Shown: positions 50,770 through 61,215, counted from the first letter of the stretch. The stretch: 64,000 bases of DNA from Mangrovimonas sp. ST2L15 (GCF_001280515.1 NZ_LBIQ01000052.1:112074-176073); one strand, 5' to 3'. Notes: generated by a model from the letters alone, not told the origin. Translations and numbers: made by a program.

Positions 50770-52655
50770 AAATAATTTTTTTCATACCATTTTTGGAAGA
50801 CGTAAAATGTCCATGCTTGTCTGCTACTATCTATGTTTCCGGTTAAGTGGTTGTTCAACAAGTCTTGAATTTGATCCTTTTGAAAGACGCCTTGTTTGTT
50901 TAAAAATTCATTTGAGACATAATGCGCCACTTCCTTTTTTAGACTTGATCGTAACCAATCTCCAACAGGAACAACAAAACCTTGCTTTGATTTCTCTAGA
51001 AAACCTTCAGGGAATTCAGATTTGAAAGTTTCCTTAAGGATGTGTTTTTTATTCCATCCGTTCAAGAGAAAGCTTGATGGAAGCGAATTGGTGTATTTCC
51101 AGAGTTTTTTATTTAAAAAAGGAGCTCGACACTCTAAAGAGGCAAACATGCTCGTTCTGTCTACTTTCACCAACATATCGCCCTCCAAACTGACATGTCT
51201 ATCTAATTCCCTGAAATCATTAAGAGAATTTAATTTTAGGTTTTTGGTGATTTCTTGGTAATGATCAAACGGATTTTCATAAACATAGTCTTTCTGAAGA
51301 ATTTGTTCAGGTTGTAAAAAGCCTTGACTTATAATGTTCCAGTAGTAAGAATTACCATATTCAACGGAATTAATAAGTTTCTTAAGTTTGAATTTAATTC
51401 CTTGACTATCATCCTTACTTGAAAGCAATTTATTAGTCAAATCTTTAGTGGCATTGTGAAGGCTTTTTGGAACCCAACGAGTGTAGTGGGTGTTCAGTTT
51501 ACCCATGTAATACTTGTTGTAACCACCAAACACTTCATCGCCGCCATCTCCTGTTAAAGCAACCTTGACATGTTCTCGAGTAAGTTTGGAAACCATGTAG
51601 GTTGGCAGGGAAGAAGGGTCGGCAAAGGGTTCGTCAAAATTTAAAATAATTTCATGGATACTTTCTTCAATGTCGCTTTCCTTTAAGATAAACTCATGGT
51701 GGTTACTTTTTATAAGTTTGGCAACCGTTTTGGCTTTGTCAGTTTCATCAAACTCCTCCTTTTCAAAGCCAATGGAGTAAGTATTAATTCTCTCTCTTTT
51801 AATCTTTGATAATCCCCAACTCACGATGGATGAGTCCACACCTCCTGACAAAAAGGTGCCTAATGGCACATCTGAAATAGATCGAGATTCTATGCTTTCC
51901 ATAACTAAATCACGTACTTTTGACTTAGCATTTAAGAATTGAATTTCAGTATTTGTGTAGTTTTTTAACTCATTGATTAAATGGGTTTTGAATGCATTTG
52001 ATTGAATGTTAAATTCAATATAGGAGTTAGCGTTTAATTTATAAATGTCATTATAAATTGTGTAAGGCGCTGGTATATATGTTAGTTTCAAAAATAGACT
52101 TAAACCTTGATTGGAAATAGCAGGCTTAAAATTTAAATAGGAAACAATCGACTTAAGCTCAGAAGCCCAAATAAACTCATTCTGCCCATGATAGTAATAG
52201 AGTGGCTTTTCCCCAAAGAGATCGCGAGCAATTATGACTTTTTCCTCTTTTTTGTCATAAATACTGAAGGCAAACATGCCGTCCAGCTTTGAAAATGCTT
52301 TGGTGCCTTGGTATTCGTAAAGCTTTAAAATGACTTCGGTGTCACTTTGGGTTTGAAAGGTAGCTCCAGCATTTTCAAGTTCAAGCCTTAAGTTTTGATA
52401 GTTATATATCTCACCATTGAATACAATAACCAGTGATTTGTCTTGATTATAAATAGGTTGATGTCCTGTATTTAAATCAATGATAGACAACCTTCTCATG
52501 GCCATCCCCACTTGATTTGTTGTATTTCTTTGAACAAAATGACCACAGTCATCGGGACCTCTATGAATGATTTGATTATTCATTTTAAGAAGCCTATTCT
52601 CAAAATCTTCAATAGAACTTGAATGGTATGATATAATTCCGTTAATTCCGCACAT
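50766..52655 (-). CDS. asnB: Asparagine synthase (glutamine-hydrolysing), polysaccharide-locus type
   Basis: The 629-residue product begins MCGINGI, with Cys2 as the glutaminase nucleophile. RRLSIIDLNTGHQP, NGEIYN and DGMFAFSIYD belong to the class II amidotransferase domain. LSGGVDSS near 270 is the PP-loop of the synthetase domain. Members found in polysaccharide operons can amidate sugar uronic acids rather than aspartate; that use is inferred from location. A divergent second copy lies at 54870. Confidence 0.93.
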   Translation of the reverse strand: MCGINGIISYHSSSIEDFENRLLKMNNQIIHRGPDDCGHFVQRNTTNQVGMAMRRLSIIDLNTGHQPIYNQDKSLVIVFNGEIYNYQNLRLELENAGATFQTQSDTEVILKLYEYQGTKAFSKLDGMFAFSIYDKKEEKVIIARDLFGEKPLYYYHGQNEFIWASELKSIVSYLNFKPAISNQGLSLFLKLTYIPAPYTIYNDIYKLNANSYIEFNIQSNAFKTHLINELKNYTNTEIQFLNAKSKVRDLVMESIESRSISDVPLGTFLSGGVDSSIVSWGLSKIKRERINTYSIGFEKEEFDETDKAKTVAKLIKSNHHEFILKESDIEESIHEIILNFDEPFADPSSLPTYMVSKLTREHVKVALTGDGGDEVFGGYNKYYMGKLNTHYTRWVPKSLHNATKDLTNKLLSSKDDSQGIKFKLKKLINSVEYGNSYYWNIISQGFLQPEQILQKDYVYENPFDHYQEITKNLKLNSLNDFRELDRHVSLEGDMLVKVDRTSMFASLECRAPFLNKKLWKYTNSLPSSFLLNGWNKKHILKETFKSEFPEGFLEKSKQGFVVPVGDWLRSSLKKEVAHYVSNEFLNKQGVFQKDQIQDLLNNHLTGNIDSSRQAWTFYVFQKWYEKNYL

Positions 52656-53809
52656 TAAAGCAAAGTATCTATTAATTGTTTGATCTGGTTTCCAATTATT
52701 TCAATGTCAAAATCCTGAGCTCTTTCAAAACCTAATTTACTGAATTTTAAGCGTTCGGACTCATTGTGGTATAAAAATTCAATAGCCTTAGCGAGACCCA
52801 TATCGTCATTGACATTTATTAAAATTCCGTATTTGGCAAGGTGAAATTCTCCTTGTGGAATGTTGATTTTTTGATTTTCATTTAACAGTTCCAGTGGACC
52901 CGTCATACAATTTGTTGCTATTACAGGCAAACCAACCGACATAGCTTCCAAAAGGGCATTTGGAAATCCTTCTGAATGGGAATTAAGAACAAAACCATGA
53001 CATGTTTTTAAAACTTCTTTAATATTGGGAACAGCCTTATTAAGATTCACCCGGTTCTGGAGATTTTCTGCATTTACAATAGATTTATAATAATCTTCAA
53101 GTTCACCATTTCCGTAAATATCCAAACTAATTTGGTTGTTTACCCTTTTAAGGCTTCTTATAATTCCTTCATGGTTTTTAACTGAAGTAAACCTGCCAAC
53201 ACTTATGATTTTCATGGATTCGGAATCTTTTTTTAGATAGGAATAATCCTTTTCAGCATCGATTACTATAGGGTTATAGATGACCTTTGTATCCAAATTA
53301 ACATAAAAATTCTTTTTAAGATCTATGTTGATATTCTGCGAATTTGAAAATAAGATATCATTGGAATTATAGTATTTTTTAAAGGCCCATTTTCTCAGGT
53401 TTTTACCAATAATTCCCGTATAGTTTTTTGACGGAAAGCAGCGTTCACTTATGATTGTTCTTAATTTTGGTGAATGTGATTTAGCATAGCCATTAATTAC
53501 ATTGGGCAGAGCTAAAAAGGAAATAGAAACATCAATTTCATTTTTGATTAATGCCTTCTTATAAGATTTAAAGAACGACAAATAATCATTCAATTTAGAT
53601 ACAAGATTGGATTTGCTTTTTTCATTTTCCTTCGATAAGCTTAATATCTTGATATTGGGATCAATGAAGAAGTCAATTTGTTTGTAAAATAGGATGATTG
53701 TAACATCATAATATTTAATGAGTTCATTTGCAAGAATGCTTACAACTCTTTCTGTACCACCAAAATAAAGAGCATAGGTAAAAAGTGCTATTTTAGGTTT
53801 AGATTTCAT
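52655..53809 (-). CDS. Glycosyltransferase family 4
   Basis: The 384-residue GT-B enzyme starts KPKIALFTYALYFGGTERVVSILANELI (the GGxERV motif). It has SVGRFTSVKNHEGIIRSLK for donor binding and the EX7E region HSEGFPNALLEAMSVGLPVIATNC, followed by GPLELL. The acceptor is unknown. 1-nt overlap with both neighbouring genes. Confidence 0.92.
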   Translation of the reverse strand: MKSKPKIALFTYALYFGGTERVVSILANELIKYYDVTIILFYKQIDFFIDPNIKILSLSKENEKSKSNLVSKLNDYLSFFKSYKKALIKNEIDVSISFLALPNVINGYAKSHSPKLRTIISERCFPSKNYTGIIGKNLRKWAFKKYYNSNDILFSNSQNINIDLKKNFYVNLDTKVIYNPIVIDAEKDYSYLKKDSESMKIISVGRFTSVKNHEGIIRSLKRVNNQISLDIYGNGELEDYYKSIVNAENLQNRVNLNKAVPNIKEVLKTCHGFVLNSHSEGFPNALLEAMSVGLPVIATNCMTGPLELLNENQKINIPQGEFHLAKYGILINVNDDMGLAKAIEFLYHNESERLKFSKLGFERAQDFDIEIIGNQIKQLIDTLL

Positions 53810-54870
53810 TAGAGATTGAGTAACAAATTTTCGTATTGACTAATAATTTTGTCCTCATTAAATCGATCCAAAACAATTTTTCTTACTTCTTCAGCTTCAA
53901 AAGGAAATACTTGATTGATATGGTTCAAGTGGGTAATGAATTCATCCTCATTTTGAGCAATTAAACCATTGATATTTGGTTCTATAATTTCGTTAAGCCC
54001 GCCAGGAGCCTTAAATGCGATAATGGGTGTCCCTGCCATACATGATTCAAGTAAAACGTTGGGGAATCCCTCTACATAGGAACCTTGTAGGAATACATCG
54101 TGATTGCCAAGTTCGTTGCCAACATCCGAAGTAAATGGTATATGGTTGATATTCTGAATATTTAATTCTTTTGCCAATGCAAAAACATTTTTAGCCTCAT
54201 TCCCATCTCCTATAATGGTATAGGAAAAAGGAAAGTTCAATTGTCCTAAAGCTCTTAAAATTCGGTCATGACCTTTTTCTTTGCTTAATCTTCCAACGGT
54301 AATAAATTTGAGTGGTGAATGTACCATTGATTTTTTTAAAGAGATCTTGGAGGTGATAGGGTTGTTGATAAGTTCTATTTTATCTTCAGGAATACCAAAA
54401 TTTTTGATCATATCCTCTTTCATGTCTTTGGATTGCGCAATGAATCTATCAATGAACCTGTTGGTTTTAACAATAACTGATTTGGGAAGTACATTGGATT
54501 TATTATATTGATCCAAAACACTTATCACATTGGCTTCCCTTGCAACGAATTTAATGTTCGGAAAAAGAATTGAAATGCCAGCCATCATGGAATTTAAATG
54601 CGCAATAGAGCTTAAAACGATATCTGGTTTTTTACTTTTAAATACTTTGATGATTTTTAAAAAAGCCTTGGAAATCTTTGGTTTATTTAAATAGATGGTC
54701 TCTACGTTGTCTATGGGATATACCGAATCTAGGGCGCTCCCAATTACAAGAAGTTCCACTTTGAATTTTTCTTTATTCAATTTTTGGGAAACGAAAGAAA
54801 ATATTCTTTCGGCACCACCGGCAGCCAAAGAAGGAATAATGAAAATTATATGTTTTTTGTCTTTTTCCAT
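53809..54870 (-). CDS. Glycosyltransferase family 4
   Basis: The 353-residue product starts with IIFIIPSLAAGGAERIFSFVSQKL, has FITVGRLSKEKGHDRILRAL, and the EX7E region SYVEGFPNVLLESCMAGTPIIAFKAPGG. It is close in pattern to the GT at 52655 and 60106, so these may derive from duplications. 1-nt overlap with each neighbour. Confidence 0.92.
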   Translation of the reverse strand: MEKDKKHIIFIIPSLAAGGAERIFSFVSQKLNKEKFKVELLVIGSALDSVYPIDNVETIYLNKPKISKAFLKIIKVFKSKKPDIVLSSIAHLNSMMAGISILFPNIKFVAREANVISVLDQYNKSNVLPKSVIVKTNRFIDRFIAQSKDMKEDMIKNFGIPEDKIELINNPITSKISLKKSMVHSPLKFITVGRLSKEKGHDRILRALGQLNFPFSYTIIGDGNEAKNVFALAKELNIQNINHIPFTSDVGNELGNHDVFLQGSYVEGFPNVLLESCMAGTPIIAFKAPGGLNEIIEPNINGLIAQNEDEFITHLNHINQVFPFEAEEVRKIVLDRFNEDKIISQYENLLLNL

Positions 54871-56708
54871 TATTTGATAGAGTAGCCTTTTCCATTTTTA
54901 GATAGCCATTGCTTTAAAACTAACAGTTTCCATATAAGCGGGTATCGGTTCCAAGATCCATCCATGTGTTGATTGATTCTTAAACTAACTTCTTTAGTAT
55001 TGATGTTTGGAATATTTTTAAGTTCAGTATCACTTAATTCCGACATCACATAATCTTTTAAAGTTCCTCTAAACCATTCCTGAAAAGGCATGGTGAAGCC
55101 TGCTTTTGGTCTGTCAAAGATTTCTTTTGGGACATAGTCATAAAGTACTTCTTTCAAAATGCGCTTTTGGTTTTTACCCTGTATTTTGTATTCTGTAGGC
55201 AGGGATCTTGCAAACTCTACGATTCTATAATCCATCAAAGGAGAGCGGGCCTCCAATGAGTATGCCATGGTGGCACGATCAACCTTGGTATTGATATCCC
55301 AATTAAGGTAGGTTTTTAGATCAAAATCAGACATGCGCTCGTAAATATTCTTCTCCTTGTGTTTTAGATATTTCAGTTCATCAACTTCCAGATAATTAAA
55401 ATCAGAATCAATCCAACTCGTGTCAACACCTGTCATTCCAGCAATGTAAATGTCATTTACATCATTGAAATTTAAAACCTTACCCATTGTTTTGATACGG
55501 TAATTAGAAGGTAATTGCAGAATTTTTGATGCTAATTGACGAGCAGGTTTAGGAAGCATAAAGGCCATTTTACCCTTTTTGATCCAAACATACCTTTCAT
55601 AACCAATAAAATTTTCATCACCTGCATCACCAGACAAAGCAACTGTAACTTGGTCTCTTGTGTATTTGGATAATAACATGCTTGGAATGGCGGAGGAATC
55701 AGCAAAAGGTTCGTCGTAGTAGTATGAAAAATTGTCGATTAAGTCGATACCTTCTTCATAATTGCACTCTATAACATGGTGATCCGTTTTTAAGTGATTC
55801 GCAACCTGTTGAGCATAGATACTCTCATCAAATTTTTTCTCATTAAATTTTACAGAAAACGTTTTTATTTTGCTCTCTGTGGTTTGAGTTGCCATGGCGG
55901 CGATTACTGATGAATCCACACCACCAGAAAGAAATACCCCTACGGGAACATCTGCAAAAAGTCTCATCTTTACGGCATCTTTTAAAACCGATTTAAGCTC
56001 TTCTTTGGCCTCTTCAAACGAACCTTGAAAATAAGGGGTGTGTTTGGTTGAGATGTTCCAGTAAGGTTTTATCGTTAATTTATGGGAATCTAATTGGTAT
56101 GTAAAATGATTTCCTGGAGGCAGTTTTTTAACTTCATTAAAAATGGAGTAGGGATCTGGAACATCACCCCATGCTAAATAATAACTTATTGATTTACTTG
56201 ATATAGTTAAATCTGAATTGTAAAGCTGAATGGGAGCTAATTGACTAGCAAATTCAAAGTGACCTTTGTTGTGATAATAGTAAAACGGTTTTTGTCCCAA
56301 TCGGTCTCTGGCGCCAAATAGAATGTTATTTTTCTCATCGTAGATGACAAATGCAAACATGCCATTAAATTTATTGACACATTCACTTCCATATTCAAGG
56401 TAAGCGGCACAAATAACTTCGGTGTCGCTTGTGGTTCTAAAGGCATATCCTTTAAGAACAAGTTCATCCTTCAGGCTTAAAAAATTATAAATTTCACCAT
56501 TAAATACAATATGTACATGATGGTAAGTGAAAGGTTGGTTTGACCTTTCATCTAAATCGATAATGGCCAATCTGTTATGTCCAAATACGACTTTATTGTT
56601 GATGTTTATATGTTGTAGCTTGTCGGGACCTCTAAAATTGGTTCTTTCTAGCTTCTTCTGAACTTGGTCTGGTTCATAAATTTTTGTACTTCCGTAAATT
56701 CCACACAT
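54870..56708 (-). CDS. asnB: Second asparagine synthase (glutamine-hydrolysing)
   Basis: The 612-residue product begins MCGIYGSTKIYEP, with Cys2, FRGPDKLQH, NGEIYNF, and LSGGVDSSV near 255, so both glutaminase and synthetase halves look intact. It differs clearly from the copy at 50766 in length and sequence, so it is not a recent duplicate. Two copies in one locus suggest two amidated sugars or different acceptors. It is 4 nt from the polymerase gene and overlaps the GT by 1 nt. Confidence 0.92.
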   Translation of the reverse strand: MCGIYGSTKIYEPDQVQKKLERTNFRGPDKLQHININNKVVFGHNRLAIIDLDERSNQPFTYHHVHIVFNGEIYNFLSLKDELVLKGYAFRTTSDTEVICAAYLEYGSECVNKFNGMFAFVIYDEKNNILFGARDRLGQKPFYYYHNKGHFEFASQLAPIQLYNSDLTISSKSISYYLAWGDVPDPYSIFNEVKKLPPGNHFTYQLDSHKLTIKPYWNISTKHTPYFQGSFEEAKEELKSVLKDAVKMRLFADVPVGVFLSGGVDSSVIAAMATQTTESKIKTFSVKFNEKKFDESIYAQQVANHLKTDHHVIECNYEEGIDLIDNFSYYYDEPFADSSAIPSMLLSKYTRDQVTVALSGDAGDENFIGYERYVWIKKGKMAFMLPKPARQLASKILQLPSNYRIKTMGKVLNFNDVNDIYIAGMTGVDTSWIDSDFNYLEVDELKYLKHKEKNIYERMSDFDLKTYLNWDINTKVDRATMAYSLEARSPLMDYRIVEFARSLPTEYKIQGKNQKRILKEVLYDYVPKEIFDRPKAGFTMPFQEWFRGTLKDYVMSELSDTELKNIPNINTKEVSLRINQHMDGSWNRYPLIWKLLVLKQWLSKNGKGYSIK

Positions 56709-56712
56709 TTAC

Positions 56713-57825
56713 TCATTCCTTTTTTAGTTTGATGAAATCATTTTCAAATGCTCTGTTTTTTTGAAATAGCCAAAGGGAAAAAAACAATACAATGTAATTA
56801 TCAAAATAATTATGACTTACTAATAAAAAGGTAACCAATATCAATGCAATATATAAATGTTCTGGTTGTTTAAAAAAGTGTTTGGCACTTTTAACTAGTT
56901 GTCTGATGTATATAAAAATTAAAATGACAAACGGTATAAACCCAGAGTCTCCCAATACCATCAAATAGGTGTTGTGAACCCCAGTAATCACACCAACTGA
57001 GTCATTTTCATGTCCATGCGTAGCCTTATAGCCATTACCAAAAAGTAAATGATTTAGTATGGGGGTTTTATACAGGGCCCAAGTTTCCTCCCTAGATTCT
57101 TTTGTAATCGTTTGAGTATCTACATCATCTGAAAAGACACTTTGAAGGGCTTGGAAACGAGTGGTGTTTAATTTTAAGTTTCCGCTGGAAAGTACCAGAA
57201 CAAAGGCCATAGCTCCAAAAAGGATGCCTATTAAATTTGATTTTTTATAGAGTGCTGATAATAGAGCGATAAGCGTTAAGGTGATTAAAAAATACCGTGA
57301 AAGCGTCATGATACCTCCGGCAATACACAAAAATTGAAAAAAAATTCGTAGTTTGACATTACTTACAGCAAATGCAAACGCAAATCCCAGAAGCGCAATA
57401 AGGCCTGCGTTGTTGGGGTTTATATAAAATCCACTGTATCTTCCGTAGTCATTAGGGAATGCAATAGTATTTACAATAATGCTAAAAGAACCAATGGATA
57501 AATAAAGTGCAATTTCTTTAGGTGAGGCTTGATTTGCCAGGGTACTGGCAGTGATAATAAAAACCAAAAACTTGATTAAATCAATGATGTAATTATTGGT
57601 TGGCCCATAATATTGAAAAACAGAAATAACAAAATAGGACAATCCTAAAATGAGCAATAAAAATTCAGGTTTGGTTTTCTCAGAAATAAAATAATAGAAA
57701 ACCAATAGAGCCAACATTAAGTAGCTTAATGCGCTACCCAAACCCTCACTAATATGTATAAGAGCAAAGCTATCTAGCTTCAATAGTAGAAGTATAAGAA
57801 TGATATTTCTAATAACTAAATTCAT
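56713..57825 (-). CDS. O-antigen-type polymerase (Wzy-like) membrane protein
   Basis: The 370-residue protein has about ten hydrophobic helices. The long periplasmic loop follows SGNLKLNTTRFQALQSVFSDD and contains the GNGYKATHGHEND and GVHNTYLMVLGDSGFIPF motifs of the Wzy_C/O-antigen ligase fold (His-Asn in VHNTYL). It is likely the polymerase that joins repeat units at the outer face of the inner membrane. It could also be a ligase, but a Wzx-Wzy set is expected here. Overlaps the flippase gene by 4 nt. Confidence 0.88.
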   Translation of the reverse strand: MNLVIRNIILILLLLKLDSFALIHISEGLGSALSYLMLALLVFYYFISEKTKPEFLLLILGLSYFVISVFQYYGPTNNYIIDLIKFLVFIITASTLANQASPKEIALYLSIGSFSIIVNTIAFPNDYGRYSGFYINPNNAGLIALLGFAFAFAVSNVKLRIFFQFLCIAGGIMTLSRYFLITLTLIALLSALYKKSNLIGILFGAMAFVLVLSSGNLKLNTTRFQALQSVFSDDVDTQTITKESREETWALYKTPILNHLLFGNGYKATHGHENDSVGVITGVHNTYLMVLGDSGFIPFVILIFIYIRQLVKSAKHFFKQPEHLYIALILVTFLLVSHNYFDNYIVLFFSLWLFQKNRAFENDFIKLKKE

Positions 57826-59138
57826 GTTTTTTGCAACTTTTTGGAATACATGTAAAAGACTCCAAATTTCAAGGCTTCAATCACGGTGGTACATAAGGCT
57901 ATCCCCATGACCCCATACAATTTCATAAAAATATAGTTGAAGATAATATTTAAAAGAAGACTAATGAAAGATACAACAGCCATAAATGTGTTTTTGTTGA
58001 TACCGGTTAAAAACCTCACTAGTACATCTGTACATATTGAAAATGGAAGTGCCAAAAAGTAAACAATTTGAATCAAGCCTACTGTATTGGTGTCATTGGC
58101 GGTAAAGGCACCTCTTTCAAATAAAATTTCGATAACAAAATAGGATAGGAAACATAGAGGAATGATTACTGCTAAAATGCCTCCAAACAAAACCTTTATG
58201 ATGGTATACAGTCTTTCATAAGCAGTTTCTTTATTGTCCAAAATGAGTTTTGAAAAATAGGGAAGAAGGACATTTCCTAGCGCCACAATAGCTATCGCCG
58301 AAATAAAGGCAGGCACTTTATAACCATAATTTAAGGCGGTAATGGAGCCTATGGCTAATTGTCCGGCAAAATACTGATCGGTAGCGGGGACCATTCCGGT
58401 TAAAAAGCTAGATGTGATTCTGGCCGGAAACTCCCTTAACATCATTCGGGTGTTTTTACTGGTAAAATCAGGAGTTGAGAACTTGATAATGCCCTTTCGT
58501 AAACTAACAATTAGGAGAAAGATAAATTCAGCTAAAGAACCTAATAGCATACCAACTGCCAGCACACGTTCTTGCAATATATTTTGAAAGCCCAAAAGAC
58601 AAACAAGCATCAATATGGATGTCAGAATGGGGTAGACAGAGGAGTATTTAAACTCGTCAAAAATATTTAAAATACCACTTAGAAGGGCATTTAATCCCCA
58701 AATGACTAAACAAGGAGCTAGATAATGAAATTGAATCTTAACCAAGCCGTAATAGGATTCTGTATGGTCTGGAAAGAAAATATCTAAGTAAAAGTCTGTG
58801 AAAAAAAAGGAAATAAGGGTAAAAATGAGTCCAAGGCCAATGGTAATAACAAAACTCACTGTTTGAAATGAGGCGGCTTCTTTTTTTTCCTTTAATTCTG
58901 CAATGTAATTTGGAATAAAAACCGATTTGAAAGAAATTAAAAACACTTGGTTAATCAGGCCAGGAATCAACAAAGCGATATAAAAAGTATCCAGTAATTC
59001 TGAAAGACCAAACTCTTCTGCAACTTTTACTTCTTTGTAAAACCCAACAAATTTTACCAAAATGGTAATGATGGCAACTACAGCAATGTTAGAAACCGTT
59101 TTATTCTGGATTATTTTATTAATTTGATTTTTCAACAT
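57822..59138 (-). CDS. MurJ/Wzx-type lipid-linked oligosaccharide flippase
   Basis: The 438-residue protein has about 12 transmembrane helices of the MOP superfamily. Motifs such as LSELLDTFYIALLIPGLINQVF, TDQYFAGQLAIGSITALNYGYKV and FERGAFTANDT are MurJ-like. In this operon it most likely flips the polysaccharide repeat unit rather than lipid II. Overlaps the Wzy gene by 4 nt. Confidence 0.9.
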   Translation of the reverse strand: MLKNQINKIIQNKTVSNIAVVAIITILVKFVGFYKEVKVAEEFGLSELLDTFYIALLIPGLINQVFLISFKSVFIPNYIAELKEKKEAASFQTVSFVITIGLGLIFTLISFFFTDFYLDIFFPDHTESYYGLVKIQFHYLAPCLVIWGLNALLSGILNIFDEFKYSSVYPILTSILMLVCLLGFQNILQERVLAVGMLLGSLAEFIFLLIVSLRKGIIKFSTPDFTSKNTRMMLREFPARITSSFLTGMVPATDQYFAGQLAIGSITALNYGYKVPAFISAIAIVALGNVLLPYFSKLILDNKETAYERLYTIIKVLFGGILAVIIPLCFLSYFVIEILFERGAFTANDTNTVGLIQIVYFLALPFSICTDVLVRFLTGINKNTFMAVVSFISLLLNIIFNYIFMKLYGVMGIALCTTVIEALKFGVFYMYSKKLQKT

Positions 59139-59143
59139 GCAAA

Positions 59144-60109
59144 CTATTCTCTAGTAATAACAATGTTTTTGATGGGCCAAACCATATTAAAAACAGCCTT
59201 GAATAAAGGACTTTCAATAGATTGATTGTAGTCTTTTCTTTTATAGGGCAGGTATTTTGAGGCTAGCAATAAATAATAAATCCACTTTAAAAAAAGTTTG
59301 GGATTTTTATTGAAATCTTTTTGAAACCAATTGAGAATTCCAAGGGCATATACTGCTAATCCCAATGGATTATTTTTTCTTGTTCCACTTGAAATATTTT
59401 GGTCATTCTCGTCTATGTAATAAGTCCTTAAAAAATCATTGAAATAATAAGTGTCATAATTGAGTTTAGATAGAAAACACCAAAGAACACCTTCTGGGAT
59501 ATAACCTTGATTATATAATTTTGGGCTTAGTTCGATATTTCTTAAAATACTGGTTTTCACCAATCCCCATTTTTCTTTTTGATACTTTTCGTCTAGCATA
59601 TTCTTGAAAGTGGAACTGTAGTAAGGATCTGTTTCGAAAGTATCCCCAACAGGATTTCCAAATTGATCTTTACACATACAGGTCATGCTACTAACTCGAG
59701 GTTTTATGTTTTCGGGTATTTCCTGGTATCTGGAGTAAAATACTTCAAGAGAGTTATCTTCACATTCATCATCAGAATCGAGTGTTAAGAACAGTTCGCC
59801 CTTAGCTAATGAAAAACCTTGAATGAGGCATGCCATTTTATGGCGATTGGTCTCATTGTTAACATAGTTCACCGGAAAGTTTGCGGATTTAATAAGTTCC
59901 CTAATGACTTCATCTGAATTGTCTTTAGAGCCATCATTGATAATTAAAAGCTCAAAGTCTTTGAATGTTTGGTTCTTGAGGGAATCAAAAACTCTATGAA
60001 CAGTTTTCGCTCTATTGTAAACTGGTGTGAAAACTGTGAATTTATACAAAAATTCATCCTGCTTTTGATTTTCGCTATATGTGGGTAATAATGTTCTTAA
60101 ATCCATCAT
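59144..60109 (-). CDS. Glycosyltransferase family 2
   Basis: The 321-residue GT-A enzyme has FTPVYNRAKTVHRVFDSLKNQTFKDFELLIINDGSKDNS and the DXD-like TLDSDDECE metal site. The C-terminal half is unlike common GT2s (DEKYQKEKWGLVKTSI, PEGVLWCFLS). No transmembrane helix is present. ATGA overlap with the first GT gene. Confidence 0.92.
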   Translation of the reverse strand: MMDLRTLLPTYSENQKQDEFLYKFTVFTPVYNRAKTVHRVFDSLKNQTFKDFELLIINDGSKDNSDEVIRELIKSANFPVNYVNNETNRHKMACLIQGFSLAKGELFLTLDSDDECEDNSLEVFYSRYQEIPENIKPRVSSMTCMCKDQFGNPVGDTFETDPYYSSTFKNMLDEKYQKEKWGLVKTSILRNIELSPKLYNQGYIPEGVLWCFLSKLNYDTYYFNDFLRTYYIDENDQNISSGTRKNNPLGLAVYALGILNWFQKDFNKNPKLFLKWIYYLLLASKYLPYKRKDYNQSIESPLFKAVFNMVWPIKNIVITRE

Positions 60110-61215
60110 TTCAAGGTGTTTTCAATTAAATCTTCCCATCTTTTCAATGCACTGTCAGGCATAAACCGATTGACAGATGCGCCTGCAGCTTTTCCCAATT
60201 GATTTCTTAAATCTGAATTGTTCATTAATCGATTTAATTCATCGATCAAATTTTGTTCATTGTTTGTAGGTATTAAAATGCCATTATGGTTATTGACGAT
60301 CAATTCATTTGGTCCGGAAGGACAATCAGTTGAAATACATGGCATTTCAAAATACATGGCTTCAATCAAGGCGTTGGGAGAACCCTCAAAATTTGAAGTT
60401 AAAACAAAAATGCCTTCTTGATTTAAAAAAGGAGAAACATCCTTTATGGCTCCTAAAAAGGATACTTGGGACTCAATTTTTAATGTATAGGATAGTTCTT
60501 TATAATAATCTAAAAGACTGCCCGAACCAATGATCAATAATTCCCAGTCGTTGTGGTTTAATTTACTAAATGCCCGTAAAAGAAGTTCTTGGTTTTTTTG
60601 AGATTCCAATCTTCCAATGCTCAGAATAGAATTGCTCCTTTTAAATGCTACGCTTTTTTTACTAATTAAATGCTCTGAAAGGGGGTTTTCAATAATTTTC
60701 AACTTGTTGTCTTTCAATGACCTCTTAAAGTAATTTTTAATTTCCTCAGTTTGAACTACTAAAATGTTTGTGTACTTATAACTATGTCTAACCAAAATTT
60801 GCCAAGCTTTGTTTAAGGCATATTTTGGATGAATACGTTCACTTATTATCGACGGAATGTTTAATATCTTCGATAAAATAACCGTATAGAAATTAGCCGT
60901 GGTGGTGAAACTAAGTATTAAATCGGCATTTGTGTCTGAAACTTTACGTTTTAGACGGCTAAATAATTGAAAATGAATTTTTAAGGACGTTAGCCTATTG
61001 ACATTTGATCGATATTCTTCAAGACAATAGTTAACTTTAATTGAAGGATGTAGATCATAAAAAATCAAATCTTTATAGAGGGTAAAAATGTATATATTAT
61101 ATCTGTTTGCCAAGTGGTTGGCAATATTGGAAAACACACGTTCTGCACCACCTGGGGTAAGACTGGGTATGACTAATGCCAATGTAGGCTTTTTTATAGG
61201 TTGGTTTTGGGTCAT
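60106..61215 (-). CDS. Glycosyltransferase family 4, first gene of the operon
   Basis: This 369-residue GT-B enzyme starts KKPTLALVIPSLTPGGAERVFSNIANHLA and has ILSIGRLESQKNQELLLRAF and the EX7E region SNFEGSPNALIEAMYFEMPCIS, followed by GPNELI. It is the most promoter-proximal gene of the 15-gene locus. No clear TAnnTTTG box was seen on the minus strand in the 377-nt region before it, so its promoter type is unclear. Confidence 0.92.
   Translation of the reverse strand: MTQNQPIKKPTLALVIPSLTPGGAERVFSNIANHLANRYNIYIFTLYKDLIFYDLHPSIKVNYCLEEYRSNVNRLTSLKIHFQLFSRLKRKVSDTNADLILSFTTTANFYTVILSKILNIPSIISERIHPKYALNKAWQILVRHSYKYTNILVVQTEEIKNYFKRSLKDNKLKIIENPLSEHLISKKSVAFKRSNSILSIGRLESQKNQELLLRAFSKLNHNDWELLIIGSGSLLDYYKELSYTLKIESQVSFLGAIKDVSPFLNQEGIFVLTSNFEGSPNALIEAMYFEMPCISTDCPSGPNELIVNNHNGILIPTNNEQNLIDELNRLMNNSDLRNQLGKAAGASVNRFMPDSALKRWEDLIENTLK

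Noticed and set aside
41497..61215. Exopolysaccharide locus as a recent genomic island
   Set aside because: No tRNA, integrase, insertion sequence or direct repeats at its edges, and composition by eye matches the rest; only ordinary variability of such loci is supported.
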